This document shows, piece after piece, positions 8,934 through 17,579 of a stretch of DNA of 64,000 nt; the stretch's first letter is position 1; each line of letters begins with the position of its first letter. The notes below the pieces were generated by a model. That model searched no databases. It saw nothing but the letters and a program-made list of their open reading frames with translations, and was not told the DNA's origin. Both the position numbers and the translations under genes were made by a program. Where the stretch lies: the NCBI GenBank assembly GCA_963753575.1, contig CAVWCR010000001.1, positions 558,001 to 622,000 of the forward strand, in the 5' to 3' direction. The stretch comes from VAZQ01 sp963753575. Its GTDB lineage: Bacteria; Pseudomonadota; Alphaproteobacteria; Rhizobiales; Xanthobacteraceae.

Positions 8934-9449
8934 CTACGGCAGCTTGTCGAAGCCTTCGCTGAAGCCCTTCAGGCTCATCGGGAATCCGATGCCTTCTTCG
9001 GGGGTCTGGAAAATGATGAAGGTTGCGGTCGTGCCGGTGCGCATCTTTTTGATCAGATTGTCATCCATGACGACCTCGGCGACGCAGCCGTTCGGCAGGC
9101 AGCGCACAAAGCCGGCCCGCCCCACGTCGGCTTGGTCGATCTTCAGCCCCAGGCCTGACGGCAAAAGCACGCCCATTGGCGCCACCACCCGCATCAGGCG
9201 GCTCTTCTGGTCGGCGGTCTTGAGCACAATCACGGTCAGGCCGACATTGGCGCGGTCCTCGGCGGTGACGCTCTGAATGAGCGCACATTGCTCGCCCTGC
9301 GCCCCCGGCGGGGTGTCACAGCGAATCTGCCAATCATTGTGGACGGATTTGACGGTGCCTTGCGCGGCCACCGGCTCGGCGGCGGCGCCGAGCACGATGA
9401 GCGCCAACAACGGCGCTGCCAGCCGGTGCCCTTGGTTGCGTGAGCCCAT
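8934..9449 (-). CDS. Invasion-associated locus B (IalB) family protein
   Basis: A 171-residue exported protein with a signal peptide (LLALIVLGAAAEPVAAQ). The IalB core follows: a W-containing start (HNDWQIRCDTPPGAQGEQCALIQ) and paired cysteines (CLPNGC) in a beta-rich domain. IalB proteins are periplasmic or surface proteins first noted in Bartonella and common in rhizobia, where their role is unclear. The start is the ATG at 9449; an upstream extension to 9758 lacks a signal-peptide character and is rejected. The gene is convergent with the upstream Bug gene, and the 34-bp gap holds a weak hairpin (8903-8924). Confidence 0.85.
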   Translation of the reverse strand: MGSRNQGHRLAAPLLALIVLGAAAEPVAAQGTVKSVHNDWQIRCDTPPGAQGEQCALIQSVTAEDRANVGLTVIVLKTADQKSRLMRVVAPMGVLLPSGLGLKIDQADVGRAGFVRCLPNGCVAEVVMDDNLIKKMRTGTTATFIIFQTPEEGIGFPMSLKGFSEGFDKLP

Positions 9450-9889
9450 TGTCAAGCCTTGCCTCTCAGCCTTCAGTGGCCGCCCCGCGTACGGCAATCT
9501 AGCACTATTTTTGTCACGTCCCGTGCCCGCATCCGGGCAAATCAATCCGGGCGCCATCCACCACGGATGCACCCGCTCCGACCATGGTCTAGTGGACGTG
9601 TCAAGGAACCCTAAAACAGCCCATTGTGGCCGAGATAAGGGGGGCGCGGCTCGCCGGTTCCACCCCGGATCATGTCCGGTGGACGACGGCATGGAAGCCA
9701 TGACGAGGTGCATTGCGAGGAGCCTGGAATTGTGGTTTGAGGAGTTGGGATTCCCCAATAGTCCCGCCGCTCGCCCGGCGCTCTCCTTTCGGACGTTGCG
9801 CCTCGGGCGGCGCTCCGTAGTAGGCGTTTACACGGGGCGGACCATGCAGTGGGCGGACGGCTTCAAAGGAGCGCTTCGTAATAGGAGCG
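9450..9889. other. 440-bp intergenic region upstream of the oxidase cluster
   Basis: No credible coding frame is seen. The region separates the divergent IalB-like and ctaC genes and must contain the promoter(s) of the cytochrome oxidase cluster. An imperfect hairpin is visible around 9660-9683 (CACCCCGGA...TCCGGTGG). I could not assign a confident -35/-10 pair or a known FixK/Fnr-type TTGAT-N4-ATCAA box. Confidence 0.5.
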
Positions 9890-10753
9890 ATGACGACGAT
9901 GCTCGTGTTCAAGCGATTGACCGCTGTGGCGGCGACAATCTGTGCGCTGATGGCGGGCCTTGATGCAGTCTGGGCGGGCGACGGGATGCCGTCGGATTGG
10001 CAGATCAGCTTTCAGCAATCAGCCACGCCGGTGATGGATGACATCGTCCGGTTTCATACCGGCCTGCTCTACACGATCATCGCGATCGCGGGGTTCGTGC
10101 TCGTGCTGCTGGTCACGGTGATGGTGCGCTTCAACGCGCGCGCCAACCCCACCCCTTCGCGCACGACCCACAACACACTGCTCGAGGTCGCCTGGACGGG
10201 AATTCCGGTCCTGATCCTGGTGGCGATCGCCATTCCCTCGTTCAAGCTACTGTTCCTGCAGCTCAATACGCCGCCGGCCGACCTCACGGTCAAGGCGATC
10301 GGCAAGCAGTGGTACTGGACCTACAGCTATCCGGATAACGGCAAGTTCGAGTTCGACTCACTTCTGGTGCGCGACGTGACCAAGCTGCGGGCCGACCAGC
10401 CGCGCCTGCTCGGCGTCGACAACGAGATGGTGGTGCCCGTGAACAAGGTCGTACGGGTGCTGACCATCGGCAACGAGGTGATCCACTCCTTTGCGGTGCC
10501 GTCTTTCGGCATCAAGATCGATGCCATTCCGGGCCGGGTCAACGAGACTTGGTTCAAGGCGACGCGGGAAGGCATCTACTACGGGCAGTGCTCGGAGTTG
10601 TGCGGCAAGGATCACGCTTTCATGCCGATTGCGGTGCGCGTGGTCAGCGAGCAGGCATTCGCGACCTGGGTCGAGCAAGCCAAGCGCAAGTGGGCCCGCG
10701 ACGACAGCGCGCCGACCAACTTTGCTGCGGCTGAGCAAGCGACGGCCCGTTGA
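9890..10753 (+). CDS. ctaC: Cytochrome c oxidase subunit II
   Basis: A 287-residue subunit II of aa3-type oxidase (also called coxB). It has a signal-like N-terminus, two membrane helices (TIIAIAGFVLVLLVTVMV and IPVLILVAIAIPSFKLL) and a periplasmic cupredoxin domain. The CuA site is complete: H in VIHSFAVPSF near residue 200, then CSELCGKDHAFM near residue 236, supplying the two Cys, the His and the Met. The aromatic QWYWTYSYPD patch that relays electrons from cytochrome c is present. The ATG at 9890 has AGGAG just upstream. It is first in a collinear oxidase operon. Confidence 0.97.
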   Translation: MTTMLVFKRLTAVAATICALMAGLDAVWAGDGMPSDWQISFQQSATPVMDDIVRFHTGLLYTIIAIAGFVLVLLVTVMVRFNARANPTPSRTTHNTLLEVAWTGIPVLILVAIAIPSFKLLFLQLNTPPADLTVKAIGKQWYWTYSYPDNGKFEFDSLLVRDVTKLRADQPRLLGVDNEMVVPVNKVVRVLTIGNEVIHSFAVPSFGIKIDAIPGRVNETWFKATREGIYYGQCSELCGKDHAFMPIAVRVVSEQAFATWVEQAKRKWARDDSAPTNFAAAEQATAR

Positions 10754-10803
10754 TGCAGGCATAGGCCCTTGGGCCGCAACGTTCACGTTCGAAGGAACCG
10801 ATC

Positions 10804-12429
10804 ATGGCTACACCCTCCCACGACGCCAACGCCCACGACGCGCTGCATGAGGCGCATCATGATCATCCGACCGGCTGGCGGCGCTTTGTCTATTCGACCA
10901 ACCACAAGGACATCGGCACGATGTACCTCGTGTTCGCGCTCACGGGCGGCGCGGTCGGCGGCATCCTGTCGATGGGAATGCGGCTCGAGCTCATGGAGCC
11001 GGGCATGCAGTTCTTCCGCGACCCGCACATTTTCAACGTGTTCACGACCGCACACGGCCTGATCATGATCTTCTTCATGGTCATGCCGGCGATGATCGGA
11101 GGCTTCGGCAACTGGTTCGTGCCGCTGATGATCGGGGCGCCCGACATGGCATTCCCGCGCATGAACAACATCTCGTTCTGGCTGCTGCCGGCCTCCTTCA
11201 CGCTGCTGATCATCTCCATGTTCGTGGAAGGTGAGCGCGGCGAAGCCGGCGTCGGCGGAGGCTGGACCCTCTATGCGCCGCTGTCGTCGACGATCGGGCA
11301 TCCGGGCCCGGCGGTCGATTTCGCGATTCTCTCGCTCCACCTTGCGGGCGCCTCCTCGATTCTCGGCGCCATCAACTTCATCACCACCATCTTCAACATG
11401 CGCGCGCCCGGCATGACGCTGCACAAGATGCCGCTGTTCGTGTGGTCGCAGCTTGTCACCGTGTTCCTGCTGCTGCTGTCGCTGCCGGTTCTTGCCGGCG
11501 CGATCACGATGCTGCTCACCGACCGCAATTTCGGCACCACGTTCTTCAACCCGGAAGGGGGCGGCGACCCCGTTCTGTACCAGCACTTGTTCTGGTTCTT
11601 CGGGCATCCCGAGGTCTACATCCTGATCGTGCCGGGATTCGGCATGGTCAGTCAGATCGTGGCGACGTTCTCGAAGAAGCCGGTGTTTGGCTATCTCGGC
11701 ATGGCCTACGCCATGGTCGCGATCGGCGGCATCGGTTTCGTAGTGTGGGCGCATCACATGTACACGGTCGGCATGTCGACGACCGTGCAGGCCTATTTCG
11801 TCGCCGCCACCATGGTGATCGCAGTGCCGACCGGCGTGAAGATCTTCTCCTGGATCGCCACCATGTGGGGCGGCTCGATCGAGTTCAAGACGCCGATGCT
11901 GTGGGCGATGGGCTTCATCTTCTTGTTCACCATCGGCGGCGTCACCGGGGTGGTGCTGGCGAACGCGGGCGTCGACCGCTCGCTGCAGGACACCTACTAC
12001 GTGGTGGCGCACTTCCACTACGTGCTCTCGCTCGGCGCGGTCTTCACCATCTTTGCCGGCTGGTACTACTGGTTCCCGAAGATGTCGGGCTACATGTACA
12101 ACGAGACCATCGGCAAGTGGCACTTCTGGCTGACCTTCATCGGCGTCAATATCGTATTCTTCCCGCAGCACTTCCTCGGCCTGGCCGGCATGCCGCGCCG
12201 CATCGCCGACTATCCGGATGCCTTTGCGGGGTGGAACCTCGTGTCCTCGCTCGGCTCTTTCGTCTCGGCAGCGGGCACGCTCGTCTTCTTCTTCGGCGTG
12301 GCGTATGCCTTCGTGCGCAAGGAGAAAGCGGCCGACAATCCGTGGGGGGCGGGTGCCACCACGCTCGAATGGACGCTGCCGTCGCCGCCGCCGTTCCATC
12401 AGTTTAACGAGCTGCCGCTCATCAAGTGA
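10804..12429 (+). CDS. ctaD: Cytochrome c oxidase subunit I
   Basis: A 541-residue catalytic subunit (coxA) with 12 helices carrying heme a, heme a3 and CuB. HPEVYILIVPGFG holds the CuB histidine and the cross-linked tyrosine. HHMYTVGM supplies the CuB His-His pair and AHFHYVLSLG the heme a3 and a ligands. The N-terminal TTAHGLIMIFFMVMPAM holds the heme a His. It reduces O2 to water and pumps protons in the inner membrane. It starts 50 bases after ctaC with GGAACCG upstream of the ATG and a His-rich tail before helix 1. Same operon as ctaC. Confidence 0.98.
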   Translation: MATPSHDANAHDALHEAHHDHPTGWRRFVYSTNHKDIGTMYLVFALTGGAVGGILSMGMRLELMEPGMQFFRDPHIFNVFTTAHGLIMIFFMVMPAMIGGFGNWFVPLMIGAPDMAFPRMNNISFWLLPASFTLLIISMFVEGERGEAGVGGGWTLYAPLSSTIGHPGPAVDFAILSLHLAGASSILGAINFITTIFNMRAPGMTLHKMPLFVWSQLVTVFLLLLSLPVLAGAITMLLTDRNFGTTFFNPEGGGDPVLYQHLFWFFGHPEVYILIVPGFGMVSQIVATFSKKPVFGYLGMAYAMVAIGGIGFVVWAHHMYTVGMSTTVQAYFVAATMVIAVPTGVKIFSWIATMWGGSIEFKTPMLWAMGFIFLFTIGGVTGVVLANAGVDRSLQDTYYVVAHFHYVLSLGAVFTIFAGWYYWFPKMSGYMYNETIGKWHFWLTFIGVNIVFFPQHFLGLAGMPRRIADYPDAFAGWNLVSSLGSFVSAAGTLVFFFGVAYAFVRKEKAADNPWGAGATTLEWTLPSPPPFHQFNELPLIK

Positions 12430-12435
12430 GGCGTT

Positions 12436-13398
12436 GTGACTGACATCTCCGCCATTGATCATCGCGAAGACGTTGCGCCGCCCGCGACGGCCGGGCTCGT
12501 GAGCGAGGCGAGCGTCGGCGACTATCTGGCGCTGATGAAGCCACGGGTGATGTCGCTCGTCGTATTCACGGCGCTGGTCGGCCTCATGATCGCGCCCGGG
12601 CACATCCACCCGGTCATCGGCTTCACGGCGCTTCTATGCATCGCGATCGGTGCCGGCGCCGCCGGCACGCTCAACATGTGGTACGACGCCGACATCGACG
12701 CGATCATGACGCGGACCGCCGGGCGCCCAATTCCTGGCGGGCGTGTCACGCCCGGTGAGGCGGCGGGATTCGGCTTCACGTTGGCCGGCTTCTCGGTGGC
12801 GGTGCTGGCGCTTCTGGTGAGCTGGCTTGCCGCCGCGCTGCTTGCTTTCACGATCTTCTTCTACGTCGTGGTCTACACGATCTGGCTCAAGCGCCGCACG
12901 TCCCTTAACATCGTCATCGGCGGCGCGGCGGGTGCCTTGCCGCCGATGATCGGCTGGGCGACGGTGACAGGCAGCGTCTCGCTCGAGCCTTTCCTGCTGT
13001 TCCTGATCATCTTCCTGTGGACCCCGCCGCATTTCTGGGCGCTGTCGTTGCTGCGCGCCGAGGACTATGCGCGCGCCCGGGTGCCGATGCTGCCGGTGGT
13101 CGCTGGCGCGGGCGAGACGCGGCGTCAGATCCTGCTCTATTCGCTGCTGCTGGCGCCGGTCGCAGTGACGCCCTGGATCTTTGGTCACGCCGGCGCGATC
13201 TACGGTTCGACCGCGATCGTGGCGGGCGCTCTGATGATCGCGCTCGCCTTTCGGGTGAACAGGGCAGAGGAGGGCGAGCGCGCCGAGCGGGCGGCACGCG
13301 GCCTGTTCTCCTATTCGATCCTCTATCTGTTCACGCTCTTTGCGGTTCTCCTGGTGGAGGGCGGACTGCCCGGCCCCTTGGGCCGCTCGGTCATGTGA
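12436..13398 (+). CDS. ctaB: Protoheme IX farnesyltransferase (heme O synthase)
   Basis: A 320-residue UbiA-superfamily prenyltransferase that adds a farnesyl group to heme b to make heme o, the precursor of the heme a used by the oxidase. The first Asp-rich prenyl-diphosphate site is N-x-W-YDADID followed by MTRTAGRPIPGG near residue 85. The second region includes DYARARVPMLPVVAG near residue 215. About nine membrane helices. It starts with GTG six bases after the ctaD stop, so translation is likely coupled. The product feeds heme directly to CtaD. Confidence 0.97.
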   Translation: MTDISAIDHREDVAPPATAGLVSEASVGDYLALMKPRVMSLVVFTALVGLMIAPGHIHPVIGFTALLCIAIGAGAAGTLNMWYDADIDAIMTRTAGRPIPGGRVTPGEAAGFGFTLAGFSVAVLALLVSWLAAALLAFTIFFYVVVYTIWLKRRTSLNIVIGGAAGALPPMIGWATVTGSVSLEPFLLFLIIFLWTPPHFWALSLLRAEDYARARVPMLPVVAGAGETRRQILLYSLLLAPVAVTPWIFGHAGAIYGSTAIVAGALMIALAFRVNRAEEGERAERAARGLFSYSILYLFTLFAVLLVEGGLPGPLGRSVM

Positions 13399-13414
13399 GG
13401 ATGTTGGTGATGAC

Positions 13415-13573
13415 ATGCCCGACGAGCCCGTCAGGATCGTGCTCACCGAAGAGCAGAAGCGCAGGCGGCGCGCGCGCTCGATTGCGATCGCGCTCGCGCT
13501 CGGTGCGTTGGTTATCTTGTTTTATATCGTCACGCTGGTGAAGGGGCCGGGCGTGTTGAACCGTCCACTGTGA
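13415..13573 (+). CDS. Small CoxF-like membrane protein of the oxidase cluster
   Basis: A 52-residue protein. A basic cytoplasmic segment (EEQKRRRRARS) is followed by one membrane helix (IAIALALGALVILFYIVTLVKG). Small single-helix proteins occupy this position, between ctaB and ctaG, in most rhizobial oxidase clusters (CoxF-type). They probably help assembly or act as a minor subunit. The ATG at 13415 lies 17 bases after ctaB. Its stop overlaps the GTG at 13570 of the next frame, which points to coupled translation. Function is inferred from position only. Confidence 0.8.
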   Translation: MPDEPVRIVLTEEQKRRRRARSIAIALALGALVILFYIVTLVKGPGVLNRPL

Positions 13574-13578
13574 TCGCC

Positions 13579-14181
13579 ATGAACGCTCCGAACGACCAAC
13601 GCCCGCAACGCCGACGCGATGTCCTGGTCGCAGGCGTCTGCGGCGCGGTCGCGGCCGGCATGGTGGGAATGGCGTTCGCGGCAGTCCCGTTCTACAACTG
13701 GTTCTGCCGCACGACCGGGTTCGGCGGAACGCCGCAGGTAGCGACGGCGGCGCCCGGCACCGTGCTGGAGCGGCGGGTTCTCGTACGCTTCGATGCCAAT
13801 GTGGCGGGGGGGCTGCCGTGGCGGTTCGAGCCTGAGCAGCCGTCGATCGAGGTTCGCATCGGCGACGTCGTGACGGTGAATTTCCGCGCCACCAACCTCT
13901 CGACCCGCGCGACCATCGGGCAGGCCGCCTACAACGTTTGGCCGCCGACGGTCGGGGCCTATTTCACCAAGATCAACTGCTTCTGCTTTACCGAGCAACG
14001 GTTCAAGCCGGGCGAGACGCGCGACATGCCGGTCGTGTTTTTCGTGGATCCCGCGCTTGCCAAGGATGTCGAGCAGGATGATCTCACCAGCATCACCCTG
14101 TCCTACACCATGTATCCCGTGCGTCAGCCGGAGCCGCCGCGCGTCGAGCATAGTGGCGCGGGCACGCCGGGACGGAGTTAA
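13579..14181 (+). CDS. ctaG: Cytochrome c oxidase assembly protein CtaG (Cox11 family)
   Basis: A copper chaperone of about 200 residues that delivers Cu to the CuB site of CtaD. One N-terminal helix (VLVAGVCGAVAAGMVGMAFA) anchors a periplasmic immunoglobulin-like domain. The copper-binding motif KINCFCFTEQ lies near residue 138. FYNWFCRTTGFGG and the C-terminal FFVDP are conserved family segments. The start is either GTG 13570, overlapping the upstream stop, or ATG 13579; I list the ATG. Cotranscribed with the oxidase genes. Confidence 0.96.
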   Translation: MNAPNDQRPQRRRDVLVAGVCGAVAAGMVGMAFAAVPFYNWFCRTTGFGGTPQVATAAPGTVLERRVLVRFDANVAGGLPWRFEPEQPSIEVRIGDVVTVNFRATNLSTRATIGQAAYNVWPPTVGAYFTKINCFCFTEQRFKPGETRDMPVVFFVDPALAKDVEQDDLTSITLSYTMYPVRQPEPPRVEHSGAGTPGRS

Positions 14182-14214
14182 AAGCATGAACGCAAAAAGA
14201 CGGAGACGCTGACG

Positions 14215-15099
14215 ATGGCCGACGCGCACGCCAAGCCGCACCACGACTACCACCTCGTGGATCCGAGCCCGTGGCCGATCGTTGGTTCGATTTCGGTCTT
14301 TCTGATGGCGATCGGCGCGATCACCTGGATGCATCACATGTTCGCTGCGGCGCCTTTCATATTTTTTGCAGGCGTTCTCGGTACGGCATACACCATGATC
14401 GGATGGTGGAGTGACGTAGCACGCGAGGCTACCTATCAGGGCCATCACACCCGCGTGGTGCAAATCTCCCACCGTTACGGCATGATCCTGTTCATCGCCT
14501 CCGAGGTGATGTTCTTCGTTGCCTGGTTCTGGGCCTACTTCAACACTGCGCTGTTTCCGGCCGATATCATCCACCAGGGCAACGAAGTGCTCGGCAACAT
14601 CCAGCGCAACGAGGTTCTCGGCGGTCAATGGCCGCCGAAGGGGATCGAGACGTTCGATCCGTGGCATCTTCCTCTGCTGAACACCCTGATCCTGCTCACC
14701 TCGGGCACGACCGTCACCTGGGCGCACCATGCGCTGCTCGAGAACGATCGCGACGGTCTCAAGTGGGGGCTGATCTGCACGATCGCGCTGGGCTTGGCCT
14801 TCACCTCCGTGCAGGCCTACGAATACAGCCACGCAGCATTCCATTTCTCCGGCAACATCTACGGCGCGACCTTCTTCATGGCGACCGGCTTTCACGGCGC
14901 CCATGTGATCATCGGCTCGACCTTCCTGATCGTTTGCCTGATCCGCGCCTATCTCGGCCACTTTACGCCGACCCAACATATCGGGTTCGAGTTCTCGGCC
15001 TGGTACTGGCATTTCGTCGACGTGGTGTGGCTGTTCCTGTTCGCCTGTATCTATGTCTGGGGTGCGGGCGCGGCTGCTGCGCACGCCGCTGGACATTGA
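14215..15099 (+). CDS. ctaE: Cytochrome c oxidase subunit III
   Basis: A 294-residue subunit III (coxC) with seven helices. Typical segments are HHDYHLVDPSPWPI at the N-terminus, RYGMILFIASEVMFF near residue 90 with the conserved Glu, TGFHGAHVIIGS near residue 225, and the terminal EFSAWYWHFVDVVWLFLF. It stabilises the catalytic core and supports proton uptake. It follows ctaG by about 33 bases in the same operon. The ATG at 14215 is preceded by GGAGACGCTGACG. Confidence 0.98.
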   Translation: MADAHAKPHHDYHLVDPSPWPIVGSISVFLMAIGAITWMHHMFAAAPFIFFAGVLGTAYTMIGWWSDVAREATYQGHHTRVVQISHRYGMILFIASEVMFFVAWFWAYFNTALFPADIIHQGNEVLGNIQRNEVLGGQWPPKGIETFDPWHLPLLNTLILLTSGTTVTWAHHALLENDRDGLKWGLICTIALGLAFTSVQAYEYSHAAFHFSGNIYGATFFMATGFHGAHVIIGSTFLIVCLIRAYLGHFTPTQHIGFEFSAWYWHFVDVVWLFLFACIYVWGAGAAAAHAAGH

Positions 15100-15194
15100 C
15101 GATGACCGGCGGGAGGCTTCTCCCGCCGCTCGGCCGGCCTGCTGCCGCGGGGCGCGATATGGATTGGCGCAGTGTGCCAATCGAGAGAGACACC

Positions 15195-15581
15195 ATGTCG
15201 ACTGATGACCAATCCCTGCGCACGCCGCTCATGCGCGGTTTGACGGCGCGTTGCCCGCGTTGCGGCGAGGGCAGGCTGTTCCAAGGCTTCCTGACGCTGC
15301 GGCCGAGTTGCGAGCGCTGCGGTCTCGACTATTCGTTTGCCGATTCCGCCGACGGGCCGGCCGTGTTCGTGATCTTTATCTCGGGCTTCATCGTAGTGTT
15401 CGCAGCGCTTGCGGTGGAGTTCGCCTACCAGCCGCCCTATTGGGTTCATGCCGTGCTGTGGCTGCCGCTGATCGCATTGACGACGCTGGCGCCGCTGCGG
15501 CCGATGAAGGGCGTGATGATTGCGCTGCAATATCACCACAAGGCCGCCGAAGGGCGGCTGTCGGACGATGACCGGCCGTGA
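15195..15581 (+). CDS. DUF983 membrane protein
   Basis: A 128-residue protein with an N-terminal zinc-ribbon-like cysteine set (ARCPRCGEGRLF and SCERCGLDY). Two hydrophobic helices follow (FVIFISGFIVVFAALAVEF and VLWLPLIALTTLA). DUF983 proteins sit between subunit III and SURF1 in rhizobial oxidase clusters and are presumed to help oxidase biogenesis. The start ATG at 15195 follows GAGAGACACC. The stop overlaps the GTG start of surf1 (GTGA), suggesting translational coupling. Confidence 0.9.
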   Translation: MSTDDQSLRTPLMRGLTARCPRCGEGRLFQGFLTLRPSCERCGLDYSFADSADGPAVFVIFISGFIVVFAALAVEFAYQPPYWVHAVLWLPLIALTTLAPLRPMKGVMIALQYHHKAAEGRLSDDDRP

Positions 15582-16333
15582 GCATTGTTGTTGGCTCGAC
15601 GCGCGTCTTGTGGCCGAGCATGACCACGCTCGTTGGCGTTATCCTCCTCATCGGGCTTGGCACCTGGCAGCTTGAGCGCAAGGCCTGGAAGGAGGCGCTG
15701 ATCGGCGCGCTCGACGAGCGTATCGCGGCTGAGCCTGTGCCGCTGCCGCCGCGGGAGCGCTGGGCGACGCTCGATCCCGCCAAGGACGAGTTTCGCCGGG
15801 TGGCGTTCGCGGCAACGTTGGCTCCCGGCCGCGAGGCCTTGGTCTATGGCGCTGGCTCCGCCGTCCGTCCCGACGTGTCCGGCCCCGGCTACTGGGTGTT
15901 CACGCCGGCCGAACTCGCGGCCGGCGCAACCGTCGTGGTCAATCGCGGCTTCGTGCCGGAGGGGCAGCAGGACGCGAACACCCATATCCCGCCCGCGGGC
16001 CGTCTCGATCTCGTCGGCGCGTTGCGCTGGCCGGAGCCGCGCAGTTGGTTCATGCCCAAGGACGACACCGCGCATAATCTCTGGTTCGTGCGCGATCCCT
16101 TCGCGATGGCGCAAACCAAGGCCTGGGGCAGTGTGGCGCCGTTCTATGTCGAGCTCGAAACGCCGACCGGTGCGCTGCCGCGCGCCGGACGGCTGAAGCC
16201 GACCCTGCGCAATGAACATCTGCAATACGCGCTCACCTGGTATGGCCTGGCGGCAGTGCTCGCGGTCATATTCGCGCTCTGGCTCAGAAGCCGCCGTGCA
16301 TCATCCGCTCGCGGCGCGAGCGATGCCACGTAG
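15578..16333 (+). CDS. SURF1 family oxidase assembly protein
   Basis: A 251-residue protein with one helix at each end (TLVGVILLIGLGTWQLERK and LAAVLAVIFALWL). Between them is the SURF1 periplasmic domain, with GYWVFTP, VVVNRGFVPEG and NEHLQYALTWYGLA. Bacterial SURF1 (Shy1) promotes heme a insertion into CtaD. The GTG at 15578 overlaps the preceding stop; an internal ATG before helix 1 is also possible. It is the last gene of the oxidase cluster on this strand. Confidence 0.94.
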   Translation: MSIVVGSTRVLWPSMTTLVGVILLIGLGTWQLERKAWKEALIGALDERIAAEPVPLPPRERWATLDPAKDEFRRVAFAATLAPGREALVYGAGSAVRPDVSGPGYWVFTPAELAAGATVVVNRGFVPEGQQDANTHIPPAGRLDLVGALRWPEPRSWFMPKDDTAHNLWFVRDPFAMAQTKAWGSVAPFYVELETPTGALPRAGRLKPTLRNEHLQYALTWYGLAAVLAVIFALWLRSRRASSARGASDAT

Positions 16334-16381
16334 CGGGAGTCGGGGCTCCCATCGCTGCGGCGTTCGCGTTGCGCGACGTCG

Positions 16382-17446
16382 TCAGTGCTTGACGCCGACG
16401 ATCTTGCTGAACTGCGCGACCACGTCCTTCGGGGTCTCGCTCATCTGCGCAATGATCCGGTGTACCGCCTCGCCGTCGATCGGGCTGCGTTCCAGATTCA
16501 TCTTGTTCGCCTCCTCGATGAAGGCCGGATCCCGCGTCGTGGCCATGAATGCATCCCGCAAGGCGCGCGCACGTTCGGGCGGCAGGTCCGGCGGGGCCAC
16601 GATCGGCAGCGCCATGAAGAAGGGTGCCTCCGCGAATGCCAGGATGGCTTGCGCCGTGGGGTTGCCGGCAAGCTCGCGACCGGTCGGAACATCCGGGTAG
16701 TCCGGGAAGCGTGTGGTGCGGGCGAAGGCGATCAGCGGACGCAGGAATCCGGCCTTATAAAGCGCCGGTTGCCCGACCTTGACGGACGAGAGCCCGACCA
16801 CCTGCCCGTCGATTTCGCCGCGCTGCTGGGCCAGGAAGGCGTTGGCTGCACCGCGGTAGCCGCGCACGTTCTGCACGTTGAGGCCGAGCACTTCCTTCGA
16901 GATCTGCGTGAAGACAAGATTGGTTGCGCCCGAGCCGGTGGTGCCGACCCTGGCGGTCAGCGTGCTCGGCGGCTTGAGATCGGCGACGGTCTTGGCCGCG
17001 AAGGTTGCGTTGACCCAGAGGATGTAGGCGTCGTGGGCATAGGACGATACGCTGCCGAGCCAGGTCATCTTCAGCGGATCGAACCGCGCGTTCGGCTCGC
17101 CCTGGATCGCCAACTGGGGCGTGCCGCGCTCGATCATCGCGATCACGCTGCCGTCCTTCTCGGCGCCGTTGTAGATGCGGTTGGCCAGCACCAGCCCGGC
17201 CGCCTGCAGGTTCTGTACGACCAGGGTTGGCTTGCCCGGGATGTGGTTACCCAGGTGTCGCGACATCAATCGCGCGACCAGATCGTTAATGCCGCCGGGC
17301 GCGCTCGCCACCAGGAAGGTAATGGTTCGGCCGCGGTAGAATTGCTCGACCGATTGCGCTGCGGCGCTCTGTATTGCCGCCGTCAGCATCGCGCCCGCAA
17401 ACAGCGCGAGCGGCCATGCACGTCGTCGAAAAGCCGAGTGGGTCAT
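16382..17446 (-). CDS. Bug-family (TTT) periplasmic substrate-binding protein 2
   Basis: A 354-residue orphan receptor. It has an N-terminal signal peptide (LALFAGAMLTAAIQSAAAQ), then SVEQFYRGRTITFLVAS, GGINDLVARLMSRHLG, NRIYNGAEKDG and a C-terminal LPPERARALRDAF. It is more divergent from the other Bug proteins here than the tandem pair at 19.8-22 kb (GINDLV replaces the usual GYD/DYD at the ligand loop). The ATG at 17446 is preceded by AGGGAGAACG. It is convergent with surf1, and a weak GC hairpin (16335-16350) lies between them. Confidence 0.92.
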   Translation of the reverse strand: MTHSAFRRRAWPLALFAGAMLTAAIQSAAAQSVEQFYRGRTITFLVASAPGGINDLVARLMSRHLGNHIPGKPTLVVQNLQAAGLVLANRIYNGAEKDGSVIAMIERGTPQLAIQGEPNARFDPLKMTWLGSVSSYAHDAYILWVNATFAAKTVADLKPPSTLTARVGTTGSGATNLVFTQISKEVLGLNVQNVRGYRGAANAFLAQQRGEIDGQVVGLSSVKVGQPALYKAGFLRPLIAFARTTRFPDYPDVPTGRELAGNPTAQAILAFAEAPFFMALPIVAPPDLPPERARALRDAFMATTRDPAFIEEANKMNLERSPIDGEAVHRIIAQMSETPKDVVAQFSKIVGVKH

Positions 17447-17579
17447 GTTCGTTCTCCCTGCTTAGACCTGCTATCGGGGCACGGCATGGTGGTCAAGTGT
17501 TAGTCATGTCGCGCGTTGCGATGTTGCGTGGCAGCGCTGTGGCGGCTAAGACCCGCACGACCTTCACTGGATCCTCGAT

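Noticed and set aside
10783..12609. A 608-codon minus-strand open frame opposite ctaD
   Set aside because: It is a GC-rich shadow: the protein is full of Arg, His, Asp and Glu with no domain, while ctaD on the + strand has all its metal ligands.
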